DNA from: Arbacia lixula
Lineage: Eukaryota; Echinodermata; Echinoidea; Arbacioida; Arbaciidae
Length of the DNA: 64,000 bases
Assembly: GCA_963669155.1 (NCBI GenBank)
Contig: OZ022588.1
Span: 14,515,835-14,579,834 of the forward strand
Reading direction: 5' to 3'
Shown here: in pieces, positions 35,649 to 50,600 of the stretch
How positions within the stretch are numbered: position 1 is the stretch's first letter
How the letters are laid out: the number at the start of each line of letters is the position of its first letter
The notes under the pieces: generated by a model
Databases searched by the model: none
The model's input: only the letters and a program-made list of their open reading frames with translations
What the model was told of the DNA's origin: nothing
Translations under genes and position numbers: made by a program

Positions 35649-38600
35649 GAATAAAGAGAGAGAGAAAAAAAAGAGAAGGGGAGAGAGAGAGAGAGAGGGG
35701 GGGGGGGGGAAGGGAGAGCGAGAAAAACAGAGGAAGAGAGAAAGAAATGGATGAACTAAACCTTGCTTCTGTTTTACCTGTGTACAAGAGGACAAGCAAT
35801 TCAATCTGTGGTCTTCCTTCTCCTGGTTTACATTTATCGAAGCATGTCACAATCACCTTGTCAAAATATAAACATTCAAGACGAAATTTTTCCCTGAACA
35901 AATTGCTCATGGCTCTTTGTGATATGGGGCCTGTCACTGACATGATCCCTGCCAGGTATGGGGCAGCAGTTTGAATAACCCGTCTTGTCGGAGGACACAA
36001 TGCACCCAGGGGGGCGTTTCACAAAGCTGTTCGTAAGCTACGAACGACATTATGAATGACTGGTGATCCCTTCTTGTGCTAAATGCGGTACCACACTTTG
36101 TTCCTGTTTTAACATATTGGGAGTTAATTTCAAACAATCCTCATAAAATTTGAAAAATCATAAGCTTTGTATTCAGACACTTGTTAACAACAACAAGTAT
36201 TCTCATTTATAAACATCAGATTTGAAGCTGATGGGAATCAAAATCATTGAGAATGAAATTTAGCACAAGAAGGGGTCACCAGTCGTTTGTAAAGTTGATC
36301 GTAGCTCACAAACAGCTTGGTGAAACACCCCCCTGGTAAGCTGCTGGGGGGGGGGGGGGGTTGCACCCTTGCACTTCTAGACTGAAAATGAGTTCAGTGG
36401 ATTGCTGCTCCATAGGATGTGTGTGCAGCAATGGGGCATATTATATAAATAGTGTACATTCTATTGTACAATATACTGGATTATATGTACAACAAATATA
36501 AAATTATCCCTGCACAAGGGATAATTGTATATTTAGAGTCCACATAGTCCAGTAATATTGTATGATAGAACGTTCACTATTTATTATAGTAAAGATATCC
36601 CTTGATCTAAGTCCCCCTTCATGATTTTTACCATAGCCGAGTGGCGGATTTTATTTGTAAAGAGCAGTGTCCAACATGCTTTTTGTTTGCGCGCCTTTTG
36701 CAACGCGAATACAATGACCACTTAACGTGCACGCGGTGCAAACTCGCAATGCGCCATACAAGTATACACAGTGTAATTCTCCCCATTCATTAAACATGGG
36801 TTTTACCATCCAAAAATTCAAAGTTTTATTGTACATATGTACACTATAACTTTTTGAAGGGAGGTCACGTGCACCAATCTAGCAAATCACAGCTCGCATT
36901 TTACTAACTCTGTTTACTATAGAATTATAGAACTCCACTCATGCCAGATGGCATATTGCTAGACACATTCTATTGCAGCTATTATATTGTGTCATGTGTT
37001 ATTACTAGTGTATAAATGTGCCCATGGTGCTTAAAGAGTTAACTCTCACCTAACCATTGGCATGACGGCATGTGTGGTAAGGAAATGGGGTTTGTAAGGC
37101 CAAGTGATGTGAGGGTTAAGGCTTACCATGAAACTGGAGGGCACGAGACCGATGGCGTTGGGCGGCTTGACCATCTTGACTCGCTTCCACTCAGCACCAA
37201 TGTTCTCCAAGACTTGGACATAGGTACCACCTTTACAGATAAGGGCCTGCTCGTTGTTGGGGGGCATGGGCACACCGCTGTACGAACGGTGGACTGGTAT
37301 GAATAAGAGGGAGAGGGGGTCAATGTCAAAATTGATGTTCTACCACATGAAGAAGTTCAATTTTATGAGGAAAATAATAGAAAGAAAGATATGATGAAGA
37401 AAACAAAGAAAAAGTGTAAGTGGAAGGCAGAGAAAAAGAAGAGGAAGAAGAGACAAAATAGAGTGAGAAAGAAGAATACAAAAATAAAGAAGAAAGAGTA
37501 GAAAAGAAAAGAAGAGCTAGATGAAAAAGAAGAGAGGAGAAATATAAATGAAATCCTCTGCCATTGGCTGTCTGGGGCACACTGCTGAAGGCACGTGTGA
37601 CAGGCATGGAAAAGAGGGAGAAAGATTGACATGGAATTGTGTATTTTCCTCATGCTTTTTGGCTCTTGCTTTTCTACTTAATGAAGAGTAAAAGGGACAA
37701 GTACAAGAAAGAGAGAAGTAGAAGGCATTCAGAAAAGGAAAAAAGAGATGGAGAGGGAGCGACAAGGGAAGAAGAAGAGGATGGGTAAGACCAAGACTAA
37801 AAAGAATGCAAGAGGGAAGGGGAGAGTACTGACACAACTCACTGATTGGCCCAATCTTTAATCTGGTTTCAGAAATGTCAATTAAGGAATAAAAGTGTAA
37901 TAAATTAACATTACTCTTGGCTTGAACTCATAACAAACCACATGAAAACATCGCTTGGAAAGCAAAATATGTGTTTTTTTGAGAGTGTAATCTAGATGGG
38001 GCTATAAAGTTGATTGTATCTTTCATCTGTCGGGTTGGCTTACCTCTGAGCTGCTGGCCCTGGTGTGTGGCAGGCTGCTGGTTGGCCCCGCCCATTGCGG
38101 TCTCGCAGGGCTTGGTGTGGCTGGAGGTCAGGCACTCCTTGTGCACCGTGATGCCACAGGTGGCGCAATGGTACCCCTGGAAGAACAGGCCTCTGCAAAC
38201 ATGGAGGAAATAGATTCATGATTCAAGAAATCAGGGCTCACAAGCAGAGACCAACCCACTGTGCACACGTTTGAGAGTGGGGTACAAAAAGAATTGAGAC
38301 ATACATGTATGTTCACTATGGCCACTGCAGACCACACGATTTGATCAATCGTACAACTCTACGAGCTGAATCGCAGGACCCGGTCATGGGATTTATACAA
38401 GTAGGTGACATCACATTTCCAGTTAAAGGCCCTAACGACTGCAGAATCATGGCCAAATCACGCCGCCTGTAGCGCCCTGTACTCCTTGTGAGCCAGATAT
38501 ATGCTGCTCTATGGGATTTGTGTGTCTCAATGCCACAAAATGTAATGGTGGCACAAAAATAGTTAGCAGAAAGATGGGTTTTAAAGAACTTTGAATTACT

Positions 38601-41600
38601 GTTAAAAATTACACACACACACAAAAAAAAAAAAACCCTAATATTAATGCCAATTTCACCAAATATTTCAACAGTATTTCTGAAGAGGGGACAAAGTTAA
38701 ATTGTAAACAACATAGGCTATATCGCTCAAATTGATACCATTTGAACAATAAATCATTTCAAAACAAAACAGATTGGCAGCCCTGGCATAGTTTACCATT
38801 TATACTGTAAATCTTGCAAAACCATTAAACAGATAGTTCACAAAAAGAACATATTAGTGAAGGTTTGACGAAAATCAGTCAAAGGAAAAGAAAGTTACCT
38901 GATTTTAAAGTTTAGATTTTGTGATGGTGAGGTGTACTATTTTTTTCCTTAAAGTGACTTTTTTATGTTCTTTGATGATGGTATTCCCGCAATAACGCAC
39001 AGAATCTGTAATTTCAACCCTCGTAAACCTCGGAATATCAAAATGGAAGGGTTGTTACATGTACATGGACGAAAGACTTGATAAAAATACCACCAATCAC
39101 TCACGGTGATGTTTTTGCCTACCTCAACATTGATTGTGGATGGACTAACGAAAGCAAGACGATGGCTATAGAATGTTCATGAACCGGAAGTTCATTTCCC
39201 AAGAATTAAAGGTAAAAAAAATTAGAGCACCACATGTGTTCAGATTCGGAGAGCTACATGCGATAGGGAGAACTGATGAGCTGCTGTCTCACCTTAACAA
39301 TTTGTGGCATGAGTCACAGGTGGTGGAGTCTTTGAACGATGTGTACTCCACAGTATGTCCTTGAGTCTTCCTTGGCTGGATGTTGTCCCTGGGAACAAAA
39401 TTCAGATTTAATTATCTTAAAGCAGATATGAACTAACCGCAACATCTCAAGTCCTAAAGTACTCATACCTGGCCAGTTTCCTAACCCTAAATGCTAATGT
39501 AGTCTAGTAATACAGACCCGCTTGAATGATAATATGCTAATTAACTACTTAATACATTTATATCGCAATAATCATGTTACTTAATAGCAAAATAACTACT
39601 TTTCCTCTCGAAACATCTTAGTTTTTCTATACAAATACAATTATAGGTTAAGTTATTGTCTGCATTATTTGTATAGTTATTTGAAAATGTTTATTTCAAG
39701 ACTACGTATTTATATCAAACAGTCAATGAGAGACCACACACGGTTCGCTCCCCCTTTTAGTTATTCCTGTATCTACTTTAAGTCAGAAAAACTGGTTGGA
39801 CTTCCTTTTGCCACAGCCACCCTAAAATGAAAAGAACATATGGGTATGGGTTAGGGTTAGGGGTTAACATTAGGGATAGGGATACTCAAACCCCATCAAA
39901 AGAATTGCTCATTTAGAATGTTGGCTAGAACTGCGATAGATCAAGTTAAGGTGTGTGTCACAAACTGTAGTCTTTCCAAAAAAACTACCAAGTAGGGATG
40001 CCAGATAAAGACTGAATGGTATGACAGTGTAGCAGTGAGCAAATTACAAGTGGACTCAGAGTGATTTAAGCCCCCGCAATACCAAAAAAGAGCCCCTCTG
40101 AAAGAAAAGCTCTCCTAGGACAGAATGCTAAACCTAGTTCAGGGTGTTTGCTTTGTGACATTAGGCTAGAAAGGTACCTCCCCCCCCCCCCCCACAATTA
40201 CAATTGTATATTTTTTTCCCGTGCAGTGTAGTTCTAGTGTTAAAATGTTAAAGTAGAAAGACTAGATGAAAGTTGTGTCTTCCACATAATCAGCGCAGTG
40301 TTTCCCTCCTTCCTCCTCTTCTGCTCGTTCTCATTAACATCAATAGCTTTATCATCCTTGTAATCTCTCTTATTATTATTCACTTGTATGACACTCTTTA
40401 ACTCTATTCTGACTGGACTTTTGAGAGCAACTCTATTCTGACTGGACTTTTGAGAGCAAGTTTTGACTGGAGGCGGGGGGGGGGGGGGGGGGGGGCACCC
40501 CTCCTTAATATCTCGACCGCGGAAGGTTCCATCAAAACAAACTTTTGCATGAAGATACAGGAACATTTAAAGAGCGCGGCCCTCCTTAATATCTCGACCG
40601 CGGAAGGTTCCATCAAAACAAACTTTTGCATGAAGATACAGGAACATTTAAAGAGTGCGGCTGCATTTTTTTTTAAAGGAAAAAAGTACTCAATTTTGTG
40701 TAAATTAAAATGTATGCAAATTACATGCAAATTTTACAAATTCATCAAAGCAGCAGCTTGCAGGTTCGAACCTTTCTGGTTCCAAGATTTTTTTGTGATT
40801 TTTGCAACATATGTCCTAGTTCAAAGAGTTTGCACATAGTATTTTTTTCCCAAAACAATTTTCATCAGTATTTCTCATTGAACCCCGTACTAAAATAACC
40901 TGTAAATAAAAACCACCTCCTTACAAAGAATGCATTTCAGGTGCTTGAATCATATTTGTCTTTCTCTGCTAAGTTTTCACACAGATTGATCAATCAATCT
41001 CATCACTGTTGACCAACAACATCCCAAACAAAGATCAAATAAATGCATTTCTTGTTCCTTTTTTAGTGGTCTTCATATACAGGTTTGACAGTATTATGAT
41101 CCTTACTGTGCGAGCTTGATTCCCTCGACCCATCTGAGCATCATCTCTTCCGTCTTACAGTACACCTCAATGCTCCCTCTGTTGCTGGACTGCTCCTTAG
41201 GCGTCAGGTGAAAACAGAAGTTCCACTGCAAAGAGACGAACACACAAGAAGGTATTAAAGATGATCGGTTCTGTACCAGTATACCAAATACTCGAAGATT
41301 TAAGAATAGTGTTCTTTAAAGGGCTACTCTGGTCCAAACCTTAACCAGTAGAATGAAATTTGAACAACTAATATTAAGCTATGAATGTTTTAATAAAACA
41401 AAGATTCTTATTTCCAAATGGGCATATCAGTCATGTTCCTGTCATGTCAAATCATTACTTAAACTCAGTATTTTCATTAGGTGGTCTGTTATAAACAAAA
41501 TATCACCTCTTACTTCTGTTAGAACTTTCTTTATTAGGTGGTCTGTCACAATCGACAGATCACCTTCTAATTTCGTTAGAATTTTCTTTTGCTTGATTTA

Positions 41601-44600
41601 TTTCTATTCCGAACTCACTTTTCTGTGTCACGCATAACTCAAAATTGCTCCATCATTTTTATATTAGAACATAGATGTGGCCATTTCAGGCAGGTCTCTG
41701 ACATGTTAGTATGTTGTAGGTGCACTATGAGCTTTCTTCAGCATTGCCCCTGATTTTTAATGAACAAATGGTGTCACCGTACATTTGTCAGCTTATGTCT
41801 TTTCATGAATTTGCTTAGACAGACCACCTCATACTTGTACACAAGAATTTCTTGTATTGTTCTTAATTTTCTGCAGGAGATCTACGCTCATTCTGAATCG
41901 TCACTGCAAGACTTAACATTAAAACTAGTAATGCGAGTTGCACTCGTATCAGTTCAGCGTGCACAAATCATTTCCTTGATGGATACTCGCAGGATGACTG
42001 TTGCCGAGTCTACGGTTACATTCTTCATCCAGGAGATCACCAAGACTAGAAAACCGGGGAAACCCCCACCTGTCGTGAAACTTCGAGCATACTTTCAAGA
42101 CAATCGCATCTGTGTGCTGCAAGTCTTCAGCGAATATCTCAAAAGGACCACGAACTATAGACTGCAAAATGAATTTCTTTTCGTCTCAATCAGCAAACCA
42201 CATCGCAATGTATCTTCGCAAAATTGTCAGTCGATGGCTGAAGAATGTTCTCACGAGAGCGGGCATTGACACGACCAAATATTGCTGCGAGACTTCCTGG
42301 CTTTTTTCTTTGTAGTCTTATGCAATATTTAAGACCAAAAGCAGTATGACTGAGTTTACCATCATTTCACAAGACGATGTCATCCTAATTTTGGCTCATT
42401 TTTGTGATTTTGTGTACAAAGACAATGGAAAGTGTCTCCTTTCACAAAAACCCAATGAAATCCAATGAAGAAAACATGAACAAATTAAAGTCAAAAGAAC
42501 AAGGAAATGCATAAGAAATTCACAAACAAAGAAAAAAAATGGGAAAACATGGCCATTAATAAAATTTTCTTGTGTCACAAACTTATTGAAAAAATAAATG
42601 GAGAAGCCAGAAATCATCATATTTCAACCATTCAAAATTGCATTACACAGGAAAAGAAGGAATACATGCATACGTTTGCATGATCAATCAATACCATACA
42701 AATTTCATTATAATTGGCAATCTACTGATGCGAATTTACACATAACGTCACAGCTGATGCGTGTGCCAAAATTTGTGGCCATCATGTGCTTCGTTGCTGA
42801 GATCTGAAATCCTCAAAATGCCGAACAGTTCAAGGATTTACGATTTAATCACTAAGTACTCCAACTGTGGATCATTTGAGGGCAAATCACTTTCAGCAAG
42901 TTTCTAAAATGGACAATACATGAATTTAAGATCATTGGTAAGAAGATTGCTCACGATTACCCTTTTGAATTTTTTTTTTTCTTCCCAGTACAGTATATTC
43001 CCTTTAAGGTCAATCTCTACTTTTAGATCAAGATCTATGGTTCCTGTTCCACCAGAAACTTATGGGAAGGAGGTAGAGAGGGGAAATACCACTGGGAAAT
43101 ATGGAAGTGGGAATCGCCTTCTGCACTGAACTTGTAAAGAGCCCATCTGGAAAATTTGGTCAAGGCTATAAAAAATGCATTGCTTCATGCTTCAATCACA
43201 GTGATTGTACGTTACTTGGAATGAAAATTAAATAAATGATTAATGTTTCAGGGCAATTCCACGCGTTTGCCGAAATCATGTAACTTGAGTAACCATTATT
43301 TCTTCATTTTACCTTTTTCTCAGTTAACATTCTATGTTCTGATATTCATAAATGTGTGTTTTAACTCTTAAATTGTCAGAGGTAAAACCCCTCTGTGCCG
43401 GAGGTTTTCTCTGTTGCAGTGTAGCAAATTTGCGACAGCGGCACGTTACCCCTCAGTCACAAAAATGCGACAGCGGCAGGTTAAGAGTTAAGTACAATTA
43501 AGTTACATGTTTACAGCTACACAATATATAGAAGGAATTTATGCAAGCTAAATGAGTCAAGGTACCTCTCGATAAAGCCGGGGTTTTAGGCTGTGGTGGC
43601 TGGGTTTTTTTCTGCTGCATTGCTGTAGCCACACATTGTAGCCTGAACACACAGACTATTCTTGCTTCCCCTTGTGATCCTTGAGGTGTGTGGTAGGATA
43701 AACAAGGGCAGCAGAAATAGTCTACAGGTGCAGACCCTGTTCATATACACCGCCTATCCACGAAAAAGGCGCAACATTTGCGGCAATTTTGCCGATGCAT
43801 TACCGATAGCTGCGTATATGAACGGGAATCGCTCAAATAATGCGGTATTTGCTTCCTCCTATTTTGCGCTTATTTTGCGGCTTTTTCGCGGATCGAGACC
43901 TAGTAATAATACCGCAATATTGGGGTAAGCGAATCTTATAAACTGCGTCCGCAAAATAGGCGTAAATGTTGCGCCTTTTGCATCGCGCTCTGGCATGTGG
44001 GTCATTAATCCTACCGCTCTTATGGCTGAGCGGAACATGTCACCATTGGTTTGGAAAGAGTCCACCTGTCCAAAACACCGCAACATTACAGCTTTTGGGG
44101 TGTATATGAATGGTGCTTTTGGGGGCTCGCTGGAAACTTGCTTACCGATGTGCATCGGTAATAATAGCGGTATATGGTATATGAACGGGGCTTTAGTTGT
44201 GGTTACAGCAGTGCAGCAGCAAAAAACAGATTCTGCAGCTAAGCTATTTCAAATATTTGTATATATGTAACCATGGAGATGGTCATCTTACCTTGCCACT
44301 CCTGCCTCTGGGAAGGTTATCCTCAACATTGAACTGGGCTAGATCAATGGTCTGCAGATACTCATGACTCTCTTGACCCTGTTCACACAATACACAACAA
44401 ACAAGATTAGATACGAGTTTACACTGACACACCACATTTTCATGTCACGTCTTCATGTTTACACGACATGCATATTTTTATGTCTAAACAGACATTGGAC
44501 CATGTGACAAAAAGAAATCTGAAAAATACACACATGTACACAGAGAACTATAAAGCTGAGTTCCCATTAATATAAATTCACAATTAAAAGCTTCCTACAA

Positions 44601-47600
44601 TTCCTACAAAAGCATACAAGCCAGCATGTAGAGATTTGCAATTTTACTAATTCATTCATTAATCATGGGGCTAGAGTGTGAAAAAGCAGTCAAAACTACT
44701 CCTAATTAGCTAAACCTAGATTTCTAGTGTTATTTTTGGATCAATCAAATAATCTAAACAGAATCTAGCATTGCATCAGTCTATCTTTACGATAGTTTGG
44801 ATATTAATTCCCTGTCCAATATCCAAACATCTCCTATACAAGCGATACAATTTCTCCAGACAGTGTGACCTCAATACGTAATACACCACAAGTAATGCAT
44901 GATAATAAGGGTCATAGCTGAAAATGTAAATTTCTATTTTACATTATGGTCACATAAAACATTATCATTGCACATTTTTTAGCTACTTTCATGATTTGAA
45001 CATAATGAAATGTACTTTTGCAGCTTTGCTAGAAAGATATTTAGTTTTGCAATCAGGTTTTTCCCTCTTATATTTGTTCAAAAATCTGTTCAAATGTAGT
45101 TATTCTCATCCATGTCAATGCTATCTCTTAAAAAACACACAGATTTTTCACAATCCTGCAACTTGTAATAATGGGCTGCAAATATGGATTTGATGTATCA
45201 CATTCTTTCAGATATCTTCCTTTTTATTTAAGCCATAGCACCATCATTGTGTATCCCTAACCCCTGACCCCAGATCATAAACAGAATACTGCTACTGTAC
45301 ATTGTGCTTCATCATTCTATGTCATCATTGCAGGTCAACATTGCAGGTCACTAGTGGTCAAGAGACCTCTAATGGTCAGCTACATCTGCTCATTGTGCAC
45401 CATCACCAGCATAGGGGCTTTTTTTCAAGTCTGGTATCATGAAACATCCTGGGAGGGCTGCTTATGCATTGAGGGGGCAAAATTGCCCTGAGACTAGCAC
45501 AGTTTTCTTTTTCACCTCAAAAGAACCAACCCCCTACCCCCCTTCTCACCATTTACAGTTCCAATGCCCGTATACCATAGTGAGAGAAATACATGTGGCT
45601 TTAATACTATAAATCAACTCACAAAGAACTTCACAGACTGATTGCACTACTGAACTACATGTTTGGGGTACATTAACCTACAGCACATCACAGCAAGTAC
45701 AAGGCATGCAGCACATTACATCAAACTAAATACTAACAGCACATCTGATACTTCACTGGACATGTACATGCAGCATACTTATCACAAGAGGGTGGGAAGG
45801 GGGGAAAACTTATGCAAAAAAGAGTTAATTACCTGATCATATGTATAAAAAAAAACACCACAAAAAAAAAAACATTTGCAAAAAACTTTCTAAATATATT
45901 AATATTTCTTGATGGTATCAATGCACTAGTCTCCATATTGTCTAAATGCATAGCTTTGGCACTGTCCGAATCCAAGCCCTAAACTTAATGCCAATCCCAG
46001 TTCAAATCTTAAACTTGATGTAAATCCTAACCCCCAACCATAATCCTACGTCCTTACTGCTCGGGTGTACCAGTACATGAAGAACAAGGTACTATTCCTA
46101 TACGCAGTTCTTTCCTTATTTGCAGGTGATTCTTTCTATACAGCTTTGTTCTGAAGCAGCATTATAGCATTTGATATTTTACTTTTTATTATTAACTTTG
46201 CCAGGTAGGGAAGCGACACTAATACTAATCAAAATGGCTTTTTTCCAGCAATAATGACATTTTTCTTATGCAAACTGCTTCTACAAGCACATAAATGTTT
46301 TAACATGTTTCATCCTTTGCACTACTATACAGTTCAATACATAGCTTTTGTACTATTATTTTGTTTCTTTTAACTTACCTTCATTGTTTACTGAAGTATC
46401 AGACACATATTTTTAATGCATTTCTCCTTTGTACAATTTTGTTCAATTTTGTACAATATGTGCATAAATCATCAAGTATCTTTCTTTTCCTCTTCACCAT
46501 GATTTAAAGAGAAAGCATATTTTCATGTAGGCATCCAATCACCACCCAACCGATCCAAGATATTATGTTCTACACACCGCTATATGTATCGTGTATGACA
46601 TTTGTTACATTAGTTTATGGCAGAATGGACGGCAAAAGTAAATTAAATTAAAAATTATTTGATATGAACTTTTACACCTAACTGTCAGCAATGAAATATT
46701 AAGCTTTCTGTTTTTTCCTTCAGAAACTGGATTATTATTAACAGGAATTGGAGCTAGTAGAATGTGATTGGTCAAATGGAGATTAGATGGATGTCAGACT
46801 GAATATGTACATTAGACATGCATACAGGTACACGTATGTGGTAGTGCTGGATGTTTCCGCACATTAATGTACTGTATTTTGACAAAGTGTTTGCATGGTA
46901 AGTTTACCATACCAAATGTTCAACAATATCTTTAATAACTACTTTCTAGTCTCTGTACTCTCCTTCTCTTTTTTTTTTAACCGGCATACATGTACATGTA
47001 CGTGTAGGCCCATAGGCACGGAACTGAGTTGTTATTCACATAGGGATGTCAAGGCTTGGTAGTGAGATGCTGAATATATCATGAACTCATTACGTGTTTG
47101 AAGAAATCTGTTCAGCCTTTTGTAATCAATTGCAAGAAGGGCAACATCTCTGATTCAGATACATGTATTGGGTATCTGACAATGAGCAGTACAATGTCTC
47201 AATGAAAGAAATTCAGTGAGAATGTTGTTGATACTCAATAAGCCGTCTGTCGGTGTTATTCATCAATATTTATGCCAGGATGATGTGCATGAATTTTACA
47301 CAATGTGTTCTACATGCCATGCGACCTGTCAGTTTTCTTCACCATTAAAAACAAAACTTGCATAAGGAATAACACAAAAAACATCAAATAAATTTTGTTT
47401 TGGTAGGTTTATAAACATTTGGATGACAATGTCAAGACTTTTTGGCAGTAACGATATCTCATATCTTTATGAAATATGATACATTATAACAATGCAACAA
47501 TATCAACCCATACTTCCATAATTTCAAACCAATTTAATTCAAAGACTTAAAATGAGTGTCTTTACATGGTCTATGCATGTGACAAAGTTTTTGTTGCTCT

Positions 47601-50600
47601 GCCACAAGATCCAAGCAAGGGGGGGGGGGGGGGGGGGGGAGGATTCTGCCCTTCCTCAAGCTGTGCAAAAGCTATACAAACCTAAGGTAATATAAACCTC
47701 AACTAACATATTACAAACGCCTCATTAACAATCCTCTCCCTTTCACCATTATAAACAGTCACAAGGTATGTCAAGTCGATCAGTCTTGTATAATACAATT
47801 AATCTTGTACAGTGCAGGAGCGACTGACTCAACACGCCCATGAATAGTGCATCATTTGCATGTCGCTTGAACTACAGACTTGATCTTCTAGCTCTTGCCT
47901 CCCAGCGCTCGATTAACTATCCTCTTCCTTTCACCAGTATAAAAACTAACGAGGTACAGTGTATGCTGATCAAGCCAGTAAGAACAACCATTACTTCATA
48001 CTACTTGTTTCACCCTTTCATTAACATTGCCACAAAGAGGTATAGAAACTCTGTGGGATTTATCAATTACTATTACTTTGAGGGTTAATTTCACAGGTTC
48101 AATCATTTCAGGTATTAGCACTGTTGTTGATTTGTATTGCTGAAGTTGTTCTCTTGCTTTCAGAATGATGGAATACACTTTCTCTGACAGAACAGGACAT
48201 CATGCAAAACACTTGTTAGAGTTTATATATTTATATAACGTCATGCTGCCGTTAGAACATGTAGTGGGACAGGATTAGTCGTTTGCATGGCACAGCATAG
48301 CAGGCACAGGATTTGCAGACCAGCAGAAAGTTTTGAACAATGCAATGACTGCACAAGAAAAGGGAGAGCTGATGTCAAAACTCAAAGGGGAAATGATAAT
48401 AAAATAATAATTTGCGGGGTATTAATGTCAAGCCTGACATCATGAAACAAATACACTAAACCATGCTTGCACAGTAAACTGTATGAGAGAAATAAAAGTG
48501 TTCACAGGGCTTATTTGCCAATTTTTTTTGAGCCCCCTTTTTTCACTGGCAAGAATAATTGACAAAAAAGTTCAAAATCATGTTGTCTCATCAACCAAGT
48601 CTTTACTTGGGAATAAAAGGAGGCCAATTAATTAACATAAACAATTTGGGGAAAACAGGCATTTGTGAAAGGCTTTTCCACACCAAGTGTTTGCATACCG
48701 ATAGTTACAGCGTCACAAAGAAGGATTGCAAAACACAAGACAATGCATTCATCATTTACTATCAATATGAAGGGGGGGGGGGGGAGGAGGGGTGGAGAAA
48801 GGGGGAATTTCAGAGATGAATTATCTGCAAGATGAACAATGAAGGCAGCATTCAAGAGAAGAGCTACCTCAATACCTACCCACAGCTTTTCCATGTTCAG
48901 CTACATGTACAAATAAGAACAGAGAGCATCCAGGGTGGATAGTTTGCATCGAAAGGGGGACGGATCATAGAATCATATTGGAATGCGAGAAAGCCCCAGA
49001 GTACAAGGCACACGGTAAGCACTGCCTTTCTATAGATAGCCAGGCACACATCTAAATAATTAGTCCAAACAAGCTTTTAGCAAAAGGACAAAATTCCCAG
49101 GAACATATGAATAACATAATTTGGAAAGTGCATCAAAGATATGTACAGGCACTAGATAAGGTATGTGGGTACATTTAGAAACTAGCACCATGTTGAGATG
49201 ACTGGCATTCAAGGATTTCATTGAAATGACATAGAGATCAGGCAGTCAAGGTAAAACAAAAAGTGAAAGTGGGACAATCAAGAAGCTATGACGCATTCTA
49301 ATAAATGTGCCTACTGATGCTCTAAAATTCATCTGGTTGCTGGCTAGCACATGATCTATGGAATAAAGTGAAAACGGAAAAAGCAATTTACATGAACCTA
49401 GATATATGTATTCCTACTGAAAGAACAATCAACATGCCCATGTACATGTGCATAAATGTATACATGTATATCATACTGTGGTCATGCCACTAAATGCTAC
49501 AGTACAAATGATAGCAGCCCTAGTGAAAGTGTATGTTCATATAAATCAAAATTTGTTCTTTGCTTTCATAATCATTCATGAATTGTTGAATAACCTAATC
49601 CTTAGTCATTTACGTCCTCAAGGGTTATGCAGGTTGTTCCCCAGATGTGTTTGTGTGCTGTGTATTTCTGAACTGTGAGAGCTATGTGTGTGTGATAAGT
49701 TGTATGTTGCAGATACAATAAGTATTTGTCCCTCTGCACAAATGAGTTAAACAAGACACTCAATACCTCACTCACAGGCCAATCAATAGAGTACCGAAGT
49801 GTGACGTCATTTGAGCATTATTTTCAAGACATCAGATTCTAAACAATGCGGGTAGAGCAAGTAGCAGTGATCACAGCGGGGACTGTAATTGGGAATGCCC
49901 GACACTAGCCCGATAGACGATATCGGACCACTAAACCTCTCACTGGAGCGAGTTTGTTTAGAGCCAGTTGTCTTGACAACATGCTCATATGACGACACCA
50001 CATCGGTACTCTATTGGCAATGCAAAATAAGCCAGATCAAATAGAATGTAACTTTCAACCAATGGTAATAGAGCACACGGATGGTGTCATCATATCCAGT
50101 ATTATGAAGGTTACTGGCTTTTATAAACAACATCACTCAAACCAGAGATTGACTGGTCCATCACTATCTAGTGGGCTAGTTTTCTTTTGAACCAGTTGCC
50201 CTGACAACATGCTCATACCATCACCCTTTGGAACTCTTGTTACCACAGAATCAGCTAATGAGCTTTGAGCATTACAGATGTTGTCATGGCAATCAAAGTG
50301 ACACCTGCATGTCTACCAAGATCACCTTTCTGTTCAGACCACTCAACATAAATCCCTTCAGAGAAGTTTGCATGTAATCATATGACTATTTATCTGTTAG
50401 GACCAATTCTGCCCTCCTCTGAAAAAAGGAAGCAAGTGACAAATCACTCAAATCTAGGTTATTGGTATTCTTAGATTGTACCCAGCATTCCCTACATACA
50501 GGCAAAATCTGGACAAGAAATATTCATCTTGCTGCAAGATATTCAATCTAACATGATGTGGTATTGCACTGATGTCAATGCAAGTGGCAGACACATTTTG

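Noticed and set aside
40760-40790. ggttcgaacc string resembling a tRNA B box
   Set aside because: No A box, acceptor stem or cloverleaf pairing around it; similarly for gttcgaatccg near 16922.
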